From assembly GCF_039522165.1 (NCBI RefSeq), contig NZ_BAAADE010000002.1, forward strand, positions 62,001-126,000: DNA of 64,000 nt, given 5' to 3'. The stretch is from Paenochrobactrum glaciei. Lineage in GTDB: Bacteria; Pseudomonadota; Alphaproteobacteria; Rhizobiales; Rhizobiaceae. The translations under genes and the position numbers were made by a program. Under the pieces are notes generated by a model, which searched no databases, was not told where the DNA came from, and saw only the letters and a program-made list of their open reading frames with translations. This document shows, in pieces, positions 24,071 through 33,076 of the stretch (position 1 is its first letter; the number at the start of each line of letters is the position of its first letter).

Positions 24071-24955
24071 ATGCATAATTATGTTCTAACGGTAAGCTGT
24101 CGTGCGTCCCGCGGTATTGTTGCTGCGATTTCGGGCTATCTGACGGCTAAGGGTTGCAACATCATTGATAGTGCGCAGTTTGATGATCTGAAACATGGTC
24201 GTTTTTTCATGCGTATCAGTTTTATTTCCGAGGAAGGGGCGGGGCTGGAGGAGCTGCGCAGTGGTTTTGCCGAAGTCGGCGCGCCTTTCGATATGCATTA
24301 TGAATTTCATGATACCAATGAGCGCATGAAAGTGCTGCTGATGGTATCACGCTTTGGTCATTGTCTGAACGATCTGCTGTATCGCTGGAAAATCGGTGCG
24401 TTGCCAATTGATATTGTCGGGGTGATTTCCAACCATTTTGATTATCAAAAAGTGGTGGTCAACCATGATATTCCGTTTCACCATATTGTGGTGACGAAAG
24501 ACAATAAGGCCGAGGCCGAAGCCCGCATGATGGCGATTGTTGAAGAAACCGGCACCGAGCTGGTGGTTTTAGCACGCTATATGCAGATTTTGTCGGATGA
24601 TCTGTGCCAGAAAATGTCCGGTCGTATCATCAATATTCACCACTCCTTCCTGCCGTCTTTTAAAGGGGCGAACCCTTATAAGCAGGCCTATGAGCGTGGC
24701 GTGAAACTGATCGGTGCAACTGCACATTATGTAACGGCTGATCTTGATGAAGGTCCGATTATTGAACAGGATGTGGCGCGTGTGACCCATGCGCAAAGTG
24801 CTGCTGATTATGTGTCGATTGGCCGTGATGTGGAAGCGCAGGTGCTGGCGCGTGCCGTCCATGCCCATATCCATAATCGCACATTTTTAAATGGTGATCG
24901 TACAGTGGTGTTTCCGGCAAGTCCTGATTCTTATGCTTCCGAGCGCATGGGCTAA
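24071..24955 (+). CDS. purU: Formyltetrahydrofolate deformylase
   Basis: Hydrolyses 10-formyl-tetrahydrofolate to formate and THF, balancing one-carbon pools. The 294 residues contain an N-terminal ACT domain (about 1-80: YVLTVSCRASRGIVAAISGYL) that in E. coli senses glycine and methionine. The formyltransferase-type catalytic domain follows, with INIHHSFLPSFKGANPY (Asn and His) and YVTADLDEGPIIEQD (Asp) as the active-site segments. It sits behind a GntR gene and before a strong terminator. Formate made here could be a substrate for a formate-oxidising enzyme, but the YdeP-type protein nearby is not shown to be one. Confidence 0.94.
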   Translation: MHNYVLTVSCRASRGIVAAISGYLTAKGCNIIDSAQFDDLKHGRFFMRISFISEEGAGLEELRSGFAEVGAPFDMHYEFHDTNERMKVLLMVSRFGHCLNDLLYRWKIGALPIDIVGVISNHFDYQKVVVNHDIPFHHIVVTKDNKAEAEARMMAIVEETGTELVVLARYMQILSDDLCQKMSGRIINIHHSFLPSFKGANPYKQAYERGVKLIGATAHYVTADLDEGPIIEQDVARVTHAQSAADYVSIGRDVEAQVLARAVHAHIHNRTFLNGDRTVVFPASPDSYASERMG

Positions 24956-24961
24956 ACCTAT

Positions 24962-24991
24962 AAAAAAGCCCCGCATTTGCGGGGCTTTTTT
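24962..24991. terminator. Bidirectional terminator between purU and the aldehyde dehydrogenase gene
   Basis: Stem AAAAAAGCCCCGC (24962-24974) and GCGGGGCTTTTTT (24979-24991) with an ATTT loop. Confidence 0.93.
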
Positions 24992-25001
24992 ATGCGTTCG
25001 A

Positions 25002-26528
25002 TTATTCAATATCGAAGGATACGCCTTGCGCCAATGGCAGGGCTTTTGAATAATTGATCGTATTAGTGGCGCGGCGCATATAGCCCTTCCATGCGTCGGA
25101 ACCGGATTCTCGTCCGCCGCCAGTTTCTTTTTCACCGCCGAATGCGCCGCCGATTTCAGCACCCGATGTGCCGATATTAACATTGGCAATGCCGCAATCA
25201 GAGCCTTCTGCTGAGAGAAAGCGTTCTGCTTCCTGCAAGTTCAGCGTGAAGATGGAAGATGAAAGACCAGCACCCACAGCATTGTGCTTTTCCAGCACAT
25301 CGTCAAAATCGCTATATTTCATCACATAGAGAATAGGTGCGAAGGTTTCTTCTGTTACGGGCGAGGTTTGCTTGGGCATTTCAACCAAAGCTGGCTTGGC
25401 ATAATAGGCATTTTCAAGCCCCAGATCGACGCGGTTGCCGCCGGTGATTTTTCCGCCTTGGGCTTCAGCCTTTTTAAGGCTTTCCTGCATCGCATCAAAA
25501 GATTGTTTGTCGATCAATGGGCCGACAAGCGCAGAGCTGGTAAGCGGGTTGCCGACGGATACTGACTGATAGGCTTTTTGCAAGCGTGGTACAAACTGAT
25601 CATAGATGCTTTCATGCACGAACAGGCGGCGCATGGTGGTGCAACGCTGACCGGCTGTGCCCATCGCACCAAAGGCAATGGCGCGCAAAGCCATATCCTG
25701 ATCGGCTGACGGGCAGACAATACCGGCATTATTGCCACCAAGTTCCAGAATGGAACGGGCAAAGCGTTTAGCCAGACGCGGGCCCACTTCGCGCCCCATA
25801 CGGGTAGAGCCGGTTGCAGAAACAAGCGCTACTTTTGCATTGTCAACAAGCGCTTCGCCCATCACTCTGTCACCAAGCAGCACGGAGGAGAGATTTTTCG
25901 GCGCGTCGCCAAAGCGCTTCAGCGCACGCGCTAAAAGCGCATCACAGGCAAGCGCTGTGAGCAGGCTTTTTTCGGATGGTTTCCACACAACACTATTGCC
26001 GCAGACAAGCGCCAAAGCGGTGTTCCATGCCCATACAGCAACAGGGAAGTTGAATGCAGAAATAACACCGACAACACCCAGCGGATGCCATGTTTCCATC
26101 ATGCGGTGGCCTGCGCGTTCGGTTGCGATGGTAAGGCCGTAAAGCTGACGCGAAAGGCCGACTGCGAAGTCGCAAATGTCGATCATTTCCTGCACTTCGC
26201 CCAAACCTTCAGAGGTGATCTTGCCAGCTTCAATAGAAACGAGACGGCCAAGATCGTCCTTGGCGGCGCGCAGTTCTTCGCCAAAAAGTCGTATCAATTC
26301 GCCACGGCGCGGCGCAGGCACCATGCGCCATTCTTTAAAGGCCACATGTGCCGCATCAATAATTTGTGCTGCATGGTCGGTTGTGTGTGCCGGGATGGTT
26401 GCGATTTTTTCTCCGGTGACAGGCGTGAAAGCGTTGAGATTTCCGCTACTATAAAGAGAGCTATGTACACCCAACCGTGTCAGAATCTCTGCAGTTTCTG
26501 TTTTTACATCACTTGTCACGCTGGTCAT
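25002..26528 (-). CDS. amaB: L-aminoadipate-semialdehyde dehydrogenase (ALDH7 family, AmaB-like)
   Basis: NAD(P)-dependent aldehyde dehydrogenase of 508 residues, of the ALDH7/antiquitin type that oxidises alpha-aminoadipate semialdehyde (in equilibrium with piperideine-6-carboxylate) in lysine catabolism. The catalytic Cys296 lies in GTAGQRCTTMRR, the general base Glu262 in LELGGNN, and the cofactor loop is SATGSTRMGREVG (237-249). The C-terminal GGAFGGEKETGGGRESGSDAW pattern is characteristic of the ALDH7 branch. A divergent LysR gene 107 bases away is the likely regulator. No other lysine pathway gene is adjacent, so the substrate is inferred from family. Confidence 0.88.
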   Translation of the reverse strand: MTSVTSDVKTETAEILTRLGVHSSLYSSGNLNAFTPVTGEKIATIPAHTTDHAAQIIDAAHVAFKEWRMVPAPRRGELIRLFGEELRAAKDDLGRLVSIEAGKITSEGLGEVQEMIDICDFAVGLSRQLYGLTIATERAGHRMMETWHPLGVVGVISAFNFPVAVWAWNTALALVCGNSVVWKPSEKSLLTALACDALLARALKRFGDAPKNLSSVLLGDRVMGEALVDNAKVALVSATGSTRMGREVGPRLAKRFARSILELGGNNAGIVCPSADQDMALRAIAFGAMGTAGQRCTTMRRLFVHESIYDQFVPRLQKAYQSVSVGNPLTSSALVGPLIDKQSFDAMQESLKKAEAQGGKITGGNRVDLGLENAYYAKPALVEMPKQTSPVTEETFAPILYVMKYSDFDDVLEKHNAVGAGLSSSIFTLNLQEAERFLSAEGSDCGIANVNIGTSGAEIGGAFGGEKETGGGRESGSDAWKGYMRRATNTINYSKALPLAQGVSFDIE

Positions 26529-26635
26529 GGGTGCTTTCCTTTAGTCAAAATCGGTCTTCATGAATTTATAGTATTATATCAGCGATTTTTAGCCTAAGAT
26601 TGCAATGAAAATAACTATGTTGATGCGAGATAGGA

Positions 26636-27535
26636 ATGAAGCTGAACCGTCGGCTGATACCGGATATCGGCAATTTACAAGCTTTTGAATGTGCGGCGCG
26701 TCACGGCAGTTTCACGCAAGCGGGCTTGGAACTTAATCTGACACAAAGTGCGGTAAGCCGCCAGATCAAAGAGCTGGAAAACCAGCTGGGCGTGCTGTTA
26801 TTTGAGCGGGTACGCCAGCGTATTTTATTGTCCGATGCAGGCCAGAAGTTTTTACCCGAAGTACGCCGTTTATTAAGCCAAACGGAAGACACAATGCTGC
26901 GGGCGATGGCGTCGGCGCAGTCAACATCCGGTTTGAGCATCGCCACTTTGCCCACATTCGGTAATCGCTGGCTGATGCCAAGACTGCCTGACTTTACCAA
27001 AAATCAGACAGGTATTGCGCTGCATATCGCCTCGCGCTCGACGATTTTTGATTTTGACGAGCAGCCTTTTGATCTGGCTATTCATTATGGCAAACCGGTT
27101 TGGGCGCATGCGAGTTGTACTTATTTGTGCAGCGAAATGATTGTGCCGGTGGCATCACCTGCATTTCTGGCAGGGCGCAGCTTTGAGGCGCCGCAAGATT
27201 TACAGGCGCAGGCACTGCTGCATTTGGAAACACGGCCGAAATTATGGGCGCAGTGGTTTGAAATGTGTGATTGCGAAGTGCAGTCCGCTTATCATGGCCA
27301 TCGTTTTGATCAGTTTTCGATGGTGATTGGTGCGGCCATTGCCGGCATGGGTATAGCCCTTCTGCCGCTCTATCTGATTGAGCAAGAATTGCGTGACGGA
27401 CAATTGCAGGTGCTGTTTGAGCGACCCTTACAGACGGATAATGATTATTATCTGGTGGTGCCGGAGGGAAAACTTGATAATCCGCTGACGCAGATTTTCT
27501 GCCAATGGATTTTGGGGCAGGTGCAGAAGAAATAA
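26636..27535 (+). CDS. LysR-family regulator (GcvA-like)
   Basis: LysR-type transcriptional regulator, 299 residues. The helix-turn-helix is at about 12-70 (LQAFECAARHGSFTQAGLELNLTQSAVSRQIKELENQLGVLLFERVRQRI). The effector-binding domain from about 95 has the GcvA-type layout (LSIATLPTFGNRWLMPRLPDF, FDLAIHYG, ALLHLETRPKLWAQWF, IGAAIAGMGIALLPLYL). It is divergent from the aminoadipate-semialdehyde dehydrogenase and probably activates it in response to a lysine catabolite; that is inference from position. A bidirectional terminator separates it from tex. Confidence 0.9.
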   Translation: MKLNRRLIPDIGNLQAFECAARHGSFTQAGLELNLTQSAVSRQIKELENQLGVLLFERVRQRILLSDAGQKFLPEVRRLLSQTEDTMLRAMASAQSTSGLSIATLPTFGNRWLMPRLPDFTKNQTGIALHIASRSTIFDFDEQPFDLAIHYGKPVWAHASCTYLCSEMIVPVASPAFLAGRSFEAPQDLQAQALLHLETRPKLWAQWFEMCDCEVQSAYHGHRFDQFSMVIGAAIAGMGIALLPLYLIEQELRDGQLQVLFERPLQTDNDYYLVVPEGKLDNPLTQIFCQWILGQVQKK

Positions 27536-27536
27536 A

Positions 27537-27576
27537 AAACGGGCTTGTCAGTTGATGACAAGCCCGTTTGGTTTTT
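27537..27576. terminator. Bidirectional terminator between lysR-type gene and tex
   Basis: A 14-bp stem AAACGGGCTTGTCA (27537-27550) and TGACAAGCCCGTTT (27555-27568 region), then GGTTTTTT. A-run before it serves the minus strand. Confidence 0.92.
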
Positions 27577-29897
27577 TATTTTTTACGCATGGCTTCCAGC
27601 AATGCCGCGCCGAAAGCACCTTGGGAGCTTTCATTGCTCTTGGCGCTTGTTTGCGGCTTGTTTTTAAATTGCGGTGCTGGCTTTTGGGCTGTGCGCGGTG
27701 CAGGGGCGGCCTCAGTACCACCATCTTTGCGCATGGTCAGGCCGATGCGCTTGCGTGGCACATCCACTTCCGTCACACGCACTTTCACCACGTCACCGGC
27801 TTTCACCACTTCATGCGGATCTTTGACGAAACGGTCGGCCAGTTGCGACACATGCACGAGGCCATCCTGATGCACACCAATATCCACAAAAGCACCAAAG
27901 GCTGCCACATTGGTGACTGTGCCTTCCAGCTGCATGCCGGGTTTGAGGTCTTTAATGTCATCAATACCATCGGCAAAAGTGGCGGTTTTAAAGCCCGGAC
28001 GCGGGTCGCGCCCTGGCTTTTCCAGTTCTGCGATAATGTCTTTAACGGTTGGCAGACCAAAGCGCTCATCGACAAAGAGTTTTGGATCAAGCGCCTTCAG
28101 CATGGAGCTGTCGCCCATCAGCGCGCGCACATCGCGGCCACAGGCTTGAACGATTTTCTTGGCAACGCCATAGGCTTCAGGGTGCACAGATGAAGCATCG
28201 AGCGGTTCTTTACCATCGGGAATACGTAAGAAACCTGCCGCTTGCTCAAAGGTGCGGTTGCCAAGGCGGGGAACTTTCAACAGCTCTTTACGGGTTTTGA
28301 ACGGGCCTGTTTCATTGCGATGCGCGATGATCGCTTCAGCCAAGGATTGACCAAGGCCGGAAACGCGAGCCAGCAGCGAAGCCGATGCGGTGTTGAGATC
28401 AACGCCAACCGCATTCACTGCATCTTCAACCACCGCATCAAGCGAGCGGGCGAGACGTGACTGGTCAACATCATGCTGATACTGGCCGACACCAATGGAT
28501 TTTGGTTCGATTTTCACAAGTTCCGCCAACGGGTCTTGCAGGCGGCGGGCAATGGAAACAGCACCACGGATGGAAACATCCAGATCAGGAAATTCTGCTG
28601 CGGCAGTTTCGGAAGCTGAATAGACCGATGCGCCAGCCTCAGAGACAATGACTTTCAGTGGCTTTTGAGCCGATGAATCATTGGGCATGTCGTTTAACAT
28701 ATCGACTACCAGACGTTCAGTCTCGCGGCTGCCGGTGCCGTTACCAATGGCGATCAGTTCAACTTTATGTTTGCGCACCAATGCAGCAAGCTCTGCCTGT
28801 GTGCCACGCAGATCATTTTTTGGCGGAAACGGATAAACGGTTGAGTGATCAAGCAGTTTGCCGGTGCCGTCAACAATCGCGACTTTAACGCCGGTGCGGA
28901 TGCCTGGATCAAGACCCATGGTAGCGCGCGATCCGGCAGGGGCGGCGAGCAACAGGTCTTTCAGGTTACGGGCAAACACCTGAATGGCCTCTTCTTCCGC
29001 ACGTTCACGCAATTCGCGCATCAAATCAAGCGACAGTGAAAGGGAAAGTTTAACGCGCCATGTCCAGTTGACCACTTCCATCAGCCATTGATCGGCAGGC
29101 AATGTGTTGCCAATCTGGTAGCTGGCGGCAATCATACGAATGACAGGCTTGAGCGGGGATGTATCATCTTCATCGACTTCAATGTCGAGGGAGAGAAAAT
29201 CTTCGTTGCGGCCACGCAGCATAGCAAGCGCGCGGTGTCCGGCAACATTGCTCCAGCGTTCCGAATGGTCGAAATAGTCGGAGAATTTAGCGCCCGCTTC
29301 CTGTTTGCCATCCACCACTTTGGAGCGCAGATATGCGTTGTTACGCATATGCTGACGCAAGCGGCCAAGCAGGTCGGCGTTTTCGGTAAAACCTTCGGCG
29401 ATAATGTCGCGTGCCCCTTCAAGGGCGGCTTTAACATCAGCGACATCACCTTGCACATAGGTTTCAGCCAAGCTTGCAGGCACAACCCGCCGATCAGCCA
29501 TAATGGCCTCGGCCAGTGGTGCAAGACCGCGCTCGCGGGCAATTTCAGCGCGTGTCCGGCGCTTAGGCTTATAGGGCAGATAAATATCTTCAAGTTCGGC
29601 TTTGGTGGCAACGCCGGCAATTTTCAATTGCAGATCTGGTGTCAGCTTGCCTTGCGAATTGATCGATTCAAGGATGGTGTTGCGGCGTGCTTCCAGCTCG
29701 CGCAAATAAGTCAGGCGTTCGGAGAGAATACGCAATTGCGTATCGTCCAGCCCACCGGTCACTTCCTTACGGTAACGTGCCACGAAAGGAACAGTGGAAC
29801 CCTCATCGAGCAAACCAATTGCTGCTGCGGCTTGTTCCGGCCGCGCATTGATTTCAGCTGCAATCAGGGGAGCGATACGCTTGATGTCGTCTGCCAT
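27576..29897 (-). CDS. tex: Tex-family RNA-binding transcription accessory protein
   Basis: A 773-residue cytoplasmic nucleic-acid-binding protein related to eukaryotic Spt6. Domains in order: N-terminal helical HTH-like region (VPFVARYRKEVTGGLDDTQLR), YqgF-like RNase H fold (about 325-450: MGLDPGIRTGVKVAIVD), tandem helix-hairpin-helix (about 495-570: LLARVSGLGQSLAEAII, LLKVPRLGNRTFEQAAGFL) and a C-terminal S1 domain (about 650-725: LEGTVTNVAAFGAFVDIG, GLVHVSQLADRFV). The tail is low-complexity, rich in Ala, Pro and Lys. Tex proteins affect transcription and RNA decay; the exact reaction is unsettled. It is a single gene with its own terminator. Confidence 0.95.
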   Translation of the reverse strand: MADDIKRIAPLIAAEINARPEQAAAAIGLLDEGSTVPFVARYRKEVTGGLDDTQLRILSERLTYLRELEARRNTILESINSQGKLTPDLQLKIAGVATKAELEDIYLPYKPKRRTRAEIARERGLAPLAEAIMADRRVVPASLAETYVQGDVADVKAALEGARDIIAEGFTENADLLGRLRQHMRNNAYLRSKVVDGKQEAGAKFSDYFDHSERWSNVAGHRALAMLRGRNEDFLSLDIEVDEDDTSPLKPVIRMIAASYQIGNTLPADQWLMEVVNWTWRVKLSLSLSLDLMRELRERAEEEAIQVFARNLKDLLLAAPAGSRATMGLDPGIRTGVKVAIVDGTGKLLDHSTVYPFPPKNDLRGTQAELAALVRKHKVELIAIGNGTGSRETERLVVDMLNDMPNDSSAQKPLKVIVSEAGASVYSASETAAAEFPDLDVSIRGAVSIARRLQDPLAELVKIEPKSIGVGQYQHDVDQSRLARSLDAVVEDAVNAVGVDLNTASASLLARVSGLGQSLAEAIIAHRNETGPFKTRKELLKVPRLGNRTFEQAAGFLRIPDGKEPLDASSVHPEAYGVAKKIVQACGRDVRALMGDSSMLKALDPKLFVDERFGLPTVKDIIAELEKPGRDPRPGFKTATFADGIDDIKDLKPGMQLEGTVTNVAAFGAFVDIGVHQDGLVHVSQLADRFVKDPHEVVKAGDVVKVRVTEVDVPRKRIGLTMRKDGGTEAAPAPRTAQKPAPQFKNKPQTSAKSNESSQGAFGAALLEAMRKK

Positions 29898-30016
29898 ATG
29901 TAATTCAACCTTGTTTATTCATTGCAGAATGATAGTTGGCTGCGCGCCTTATGCAATCAAACTGCATCATCTATGTGGCACATCCACAGGAAATGAGCGT
30001 GCTTGAATGGCTTTAT

Positions 30017-30454
30017 TTACAGACGCGCACGGGTGCTGCGTGGCGTGGCCAGAAGCAGATTGGTTTCACTCGCCGTGATACCGGGGAGCAGACGAATACG
30101 CCGTAAAATTGCATCAAAATCAGAAAGGGTGGCAGCACCCAGTTCCACGATCAGATCCCAGCGGCCATTGGTGGTGTGGATGGCCGAAATTTCGGCAAAG
30201 CCGCCAAGTGAGCGCACAATGCGGTCAGTCACATGGCCTTCAATTTCAATCATCATAATACCACGTACCGGCAAATCGACGGCATCGGCACGTAAAATCA
30301 CCGTATAGCCGAGAATGTCGCCTGATTTTTCCAACCGCTCCATGCGGGCACGCACTGTTGCACGGGAAAGATCGGTTTCCAGTGCCAGATCGGAGATGCT
30401 GCGGCGTCCGTTATGGCGCAGCAAAGTGATGAGTTTTTCGTCAATCGAATCCAT
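30017..30454 (-). CDS. Lrp/AsnC-family regulator of the arginase operon
   Basis: A 145-residue Lrp/AsnC regulator. The helix-turn-helix is at about 1-55 (IDEKLITLLRHNGRRSISDLALETDLSRATVRARMERLEKSG), with the RAM effector domain after it (IEIEGHVTDRIVRSLGGFAEISAIHTTNGRWDLIVEL). It is divergent from arginase and ornithine cyclodeaminase, with 124 bases between starts that contain two-turn-spaced repeats. In related alphaproteobacteria Lrp-type proteins in this position activate arginine catabolism; arginine or ornithine as effector is inference. Confidence 0.9.
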   Translation of the reverse strand: MDSIDEKLITLLRHNGRRSISDLALETDLSRATVRARMERLEKSGDILGYTVILRADAVDLPVRGIMMIEIEGHVTDRIVRSLGGFAEISAIHTTNGRWDLIVELGAATLSDFDAILRRIRLLPGITASETNLLLATPRSTRARL

Positions 30455-30465
30455 GGCTTACCAAA

Positions 30466-30514
30466 ATGATAAATTAATTTGCCATTATGATAAGTTAAAA
30501 TAGCATATTTGCCA
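30466..30514. promoter_or_regulatory. Spaced direct repeats between lrp-type gene and arginase
   Basis: The 12-mer ATGATAARTTAA occurs at 30466-30477 and 30487-30498 (21 bases apart), and ATTTGCCA at 30477-30484 and 30507-30514 (30 apart). This fits a multi-site Lrp binding region controlling both divergent genes. Confidence 0.5.
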
Positions 30515-30578
30515 ATTCGTGCTGTTCGTTTTGCCAGAGCTTCATGTTCAACTGAAACCATAAAATGAGGGTTTGCGG

Positions 30579-31508
30579 ATGGAATGCAAAATTATCGGCG
30601 TGCCGGTGCAAGAAGGTACTGGTCGTATGGGCTGCAATATGGGACCAAACGGTTTTCGTGCCGCCGGACTTGTTCAGGCGATCACCGAACTGGGGCACAT
30701 TGTAGAAGATTTGGGTGATCTGGTGCCTGCTCCAAAAGGGCAGCTTAGCCATCCTAATGCGGCGATTAAAAATCTCAACGAGACTATCGCCTGGATTAAA
30801 GCAACCAGTGATAAAGCTTATCAACTGGCAGGCGAAGGCTTTCCGATCTTTTTAGGTGGCGACCATTTGGTGGCGGCTGGTTCTGTTGCCGGTGTGCAAC
30901 GCTATGCGAGCGAAAAAGGCAAAAAACTTTTTGTGCTCTGGCTGGATGCGCATACGGATTTTCATAATCTCAATACCACCGACAGCGGTAATCTGCATGG
31001 TACACCGGTTGCTTATTACACCGGTCAGGCGGGGTTTGAAGGTTATTATCCTGAGCTGATAGCGCCGGTTGATCCGAATAATATTTGCATGATGGGCATT
31101 CGCAGCGTTGATCCGGCCGAGCGCCAGATGATCAGCCAAACCGGTATTACTGTGCATGATATGCGTGTCATTGATGAGCATGGCGTCGGCGTTTTGCTGC
31201 GTGATTTTCTGGCGCGAGTGAAACGCGAAGATGGCATGCTGCATGTCAGCCTTGATGTGGATTTTCTTGATCCGCTGATTGCACCAGCCGTTGGCACCAC
31301 CGTGCCGGGTGGCGCGACTTTCCGCGAAGCGCATCTGATTATGGAAATGCTGCATGACAGCGGCTTGGTCACCAGTCTCGATCTGGTGGAGCTTAATCCG
31401 TTTCTGGATGAGCGTGGGCGCACTGCGCATGTGATGGTGGATTTAACCGCCAGTCTGTTTGGGCGTCGTGTGATGGATCGTCCGACAGTGAGTTATACGG
31501 GGGAGTGA
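30579..31508 (+). CDS. rocF: Arginase
   Basis: Manganese enzyme that hydrolyses L-arginine to ornithine and urea. It is 309 residues from ATG 30579, which has AGGG eight bases upstream; a TTG at 30573 is less likely. All metal ligands are present: His96 in GGDH, Asp123, His125 and Asp127 in LDAHTDFH, and Asp226 and Asp228 in SLDVDFLDP. It heads a two-gene operon with ornithine cyclodeaminase (6 bases apart), giving arginine to ornithine to proline, and is divergent from an Lrp-type regulator. Urea formed would need urease, not seen in this window. Confidence 0.96.
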   Translation: MECKIIGVPVQEGTGRMGCNMGPNGFRAAGLVQAITELGHIVEDLGDLVPAPKGQLSHPNAAIKNLNETIAWIKATSDKAYQLAGEGFPIFLGGDHLVAAGSVAGVQRYASEKGKKLFVLWLDAHTDFHNLNTTDSGNLHGTPVAYYTGQAGFEGYYPELIAPVDPNNICMMGIRSVDPAERQMISQTGITVHDMRVIDEHGVGVLLRDFLARVKREDGMLHVSLDVDFLDPLIAPAVGTTVPGGATFREAHLIMEMLHDSGLVTSLDLVELNPFLDERGRTAHVMVDLTASLFGRRVMDRPTVSYTGE

Positions 31509-31514
31509 GGTAGC

Positions 31515-32558
31515 ATGTCCGTACAGTTGAATAATGTGCCATTTGTCAGTGTTGATCACATGATGAAACTGGTGCTCAATATTGGCGTTGATGTTTTTTT
31601 GAAAGAACTGGCTGCCTATGTAGAGGAAGATTTTCGCCGCTGGGAGCTGTTTGATAAAACACCGCGCGTGGCCGCGCATTCTGATGAAGGCGTTATCGAA
31701 TTGATGCCGACGAGTGACGGCACGCTTTACGGCTTTAAATATGTCAACGGCCACCCGAAAAATACGCGTGAAGGTTTGCAGACAGTCACCGCCTTTGGTG
31801 TGCTGGCCGATGTTGCCAGCGGCTACCCGATTTTGCTGACAGAAATGACCATGCTGACGGCGCTACGCACAGCTGCGACCTCCGCGGTGGTGGCTAAATA
31901 TCTGGCACCGGAAAACTCCCGCACCATGGCGATGATCGGCAATGGTGCGCAATGTGAATTTCAGGCGCTTGCTTTCAAAGCTTTGCTCGGTGTCGATCAT
32001 TTGCGCCTTTATGATATTGATCGCTCGGCCAGTGAAAAGGTTGCGCGCAATTTGCAAAACGCAGGCTTTGATATTCAAATTTGCTCTTCTGTTGAGGCGG
32101 CAGTTGAGGGCGCACAGATCATCACAACAGTAACCGCTGACAAACAAAATGCCACGATTCTTACCGACAATATGGTGGGCGCTGGTGTGCATATTAATGG
32201 TGTTGGCGGTGACTGTCCGGGCAAGACCGAATTGCATGCCGACATTTTGCAGCGCTCGGATATTTTTGTCGAATATACACCACAAACCCGCATTGAAGGT
32301 GAAATTCAGCAATTGCCGCAAGATCATCCTGTTACTGAAATGTGGGAAGTGATAACGGGTAAAAAACAGGGACGCACAAGCAAGCAGCAGATTACTCTGT
32401 TTGACTCGGTTGGCTTTGCGACGGAAGATTTTTCAGCACTTCGCTATGTGCGCGATAAACTGGAAGGGACGGAGTATTTTGTGCAGCTGGATATGCTGGC
32501 CGATCCGGATGAACCGCGCGATCTTTATGGCATGTTGATGCGTGCCAAGCAGAACTGA
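31515..32558 (+). CDS. ocd: Ornithine cyclodeaminase
   Basis: NAD-dependent enzyme converting L-ornithine to L-proline and ammonia; a member of the mu-crystallin family. It has 347 residues. The substrate-binding N-terminal half includes ELMPTSDGTLYGFKYVNGHP and LLTEMTMLTALRTAATSAV. The Rossmann NAD-binding motif MAMIGNGAQCEFQALAFK lies near residue 138, and GVHINGVGGDCPGKTEL is typical of true ornithine cyclodeaminases as against alanine dehydrogenase-like relatives. It is placed right after arginase, so the pair converts arginine into proline. A bidirectional terminator follows. Confidence 0.95.
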   Translation: MSVQLNNVPFVSVDHMMKLVLNIGVDVFLKELAAYVEEDFRRWELFDKTPRVAAHSDEGVIELMPTSDGTLYGFKYVNGHPKNTREGLQTVTAFGVLADVASGYPILLTEMTMLTALRTAATSAVVAKYLAPENSRTMAMIGNGAQCEFQALAFKALLGVDHLRLYDIDRSASEKVARNLQNAGFDIQICSSVEAAVEGAQIITTVTADKQNATILTDNMVGAGVHINGVGGDCPGKTELHADILQRSDIFVEYTPQTRIEGEIQQLPQDHPVTEMWEVITGKKQGRTSKQQITLFDSVGFATEDFSALRYVRDKLEGTEYFVQLDMLADPDEPRDLYGMLMRAKQN

Positions 32559-32568
32559 TGAATTGATT

Positions 32569-32608
32569 CAAAAAATCCCTTTGCAGCATTGATGGCAAAG
32601 GGATTTTT
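32569..32608. terminator. Bidirectional terminator between ocd and the haemoglobin gene
   Basis: Stem AAAAATCCCTTTGC (32571-32584) and GCAAAGGGATTTTT (32595-32608) with a 10-base loop. Confidence 0.92.
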
Positions 32609-32638
32609 TATTTTAGGTAGCCTGTTCAGGCCAATACT

Positions 32639-33055
32639 CTACACCCGACGGCTATGGCGCGGGCTTTTATATTCACCGGCTTGTGTCGAAATTGCCATTT
32701 CAAAACTGTCAGCAATGCGTTTGGCACGATAGATAAAGACGTTTGCCGCTTCTTCCGGCCAGATTTCCAGCGCTGTTTTTTCAAACAATTGCAGCCAGCG
32801 GTCAAAGTGCTTTTCCTGTAAACCAAGCCGCAGATGCGGCGGAAGCGGGCGCCCGTCATAGCGCCCTGTCTTCATAATGATTGATGACCAGAAATCAGTA
32901 ATCGTTTGAAGGTGATGCTCCCAGTCTTCTACATTGCTGTTGAAGATCTCACCTATCTCATCATCCTGACGCGCGCGGGTATAAAACTCCCGTACCAAGC
33001 GGGAAATACTAGCCTCATCAATGGCATGATGAACTTCGTTGATAAGTTGATTCAT
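32639..33055 (-). CDS. Group III truncated haemoglobin
   Basis: Small haem protein of 138 residues with the 2-on-2 globin fold of group III. The proximal haem ligand is expected at His83 in EKHFDRWLQLF, and distal-side aromatic residues appear in WEHHLQTITDFWSSII (45-60). Group III proteins are found in several alphaproteobacteria and are thought to handle oxygen, NO or peroxide; no specific role is proven. It is the second gene of a two-gene operon after glutathionyl-hydroquinone reductase (21-base gap), which points to a redox or nitrosative-stress connection by context only. Confidence 0.92.
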   Translation of the reverse strand: MNQLINEVHHAIDEASISRLVREFYTRARQDDEIGEIFNSNVEDWEHHLQTITDFWSSIIMKTGRYDGRPLPPHLRLGLQEKHFDRWLQLFEKTALEIWPEEAANVFIYRAKRIADSFEMAISTQAGEYKSPRHSRRV

Positions 33056-33076
33056 ATCCGCGCTAACCTTTGGCTC

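Noticed and set aside
29088..29903. 271-codon open frame opposite tex
   Set aside because: Antisense frame with no family features; tex is unambiguous on the other strand.
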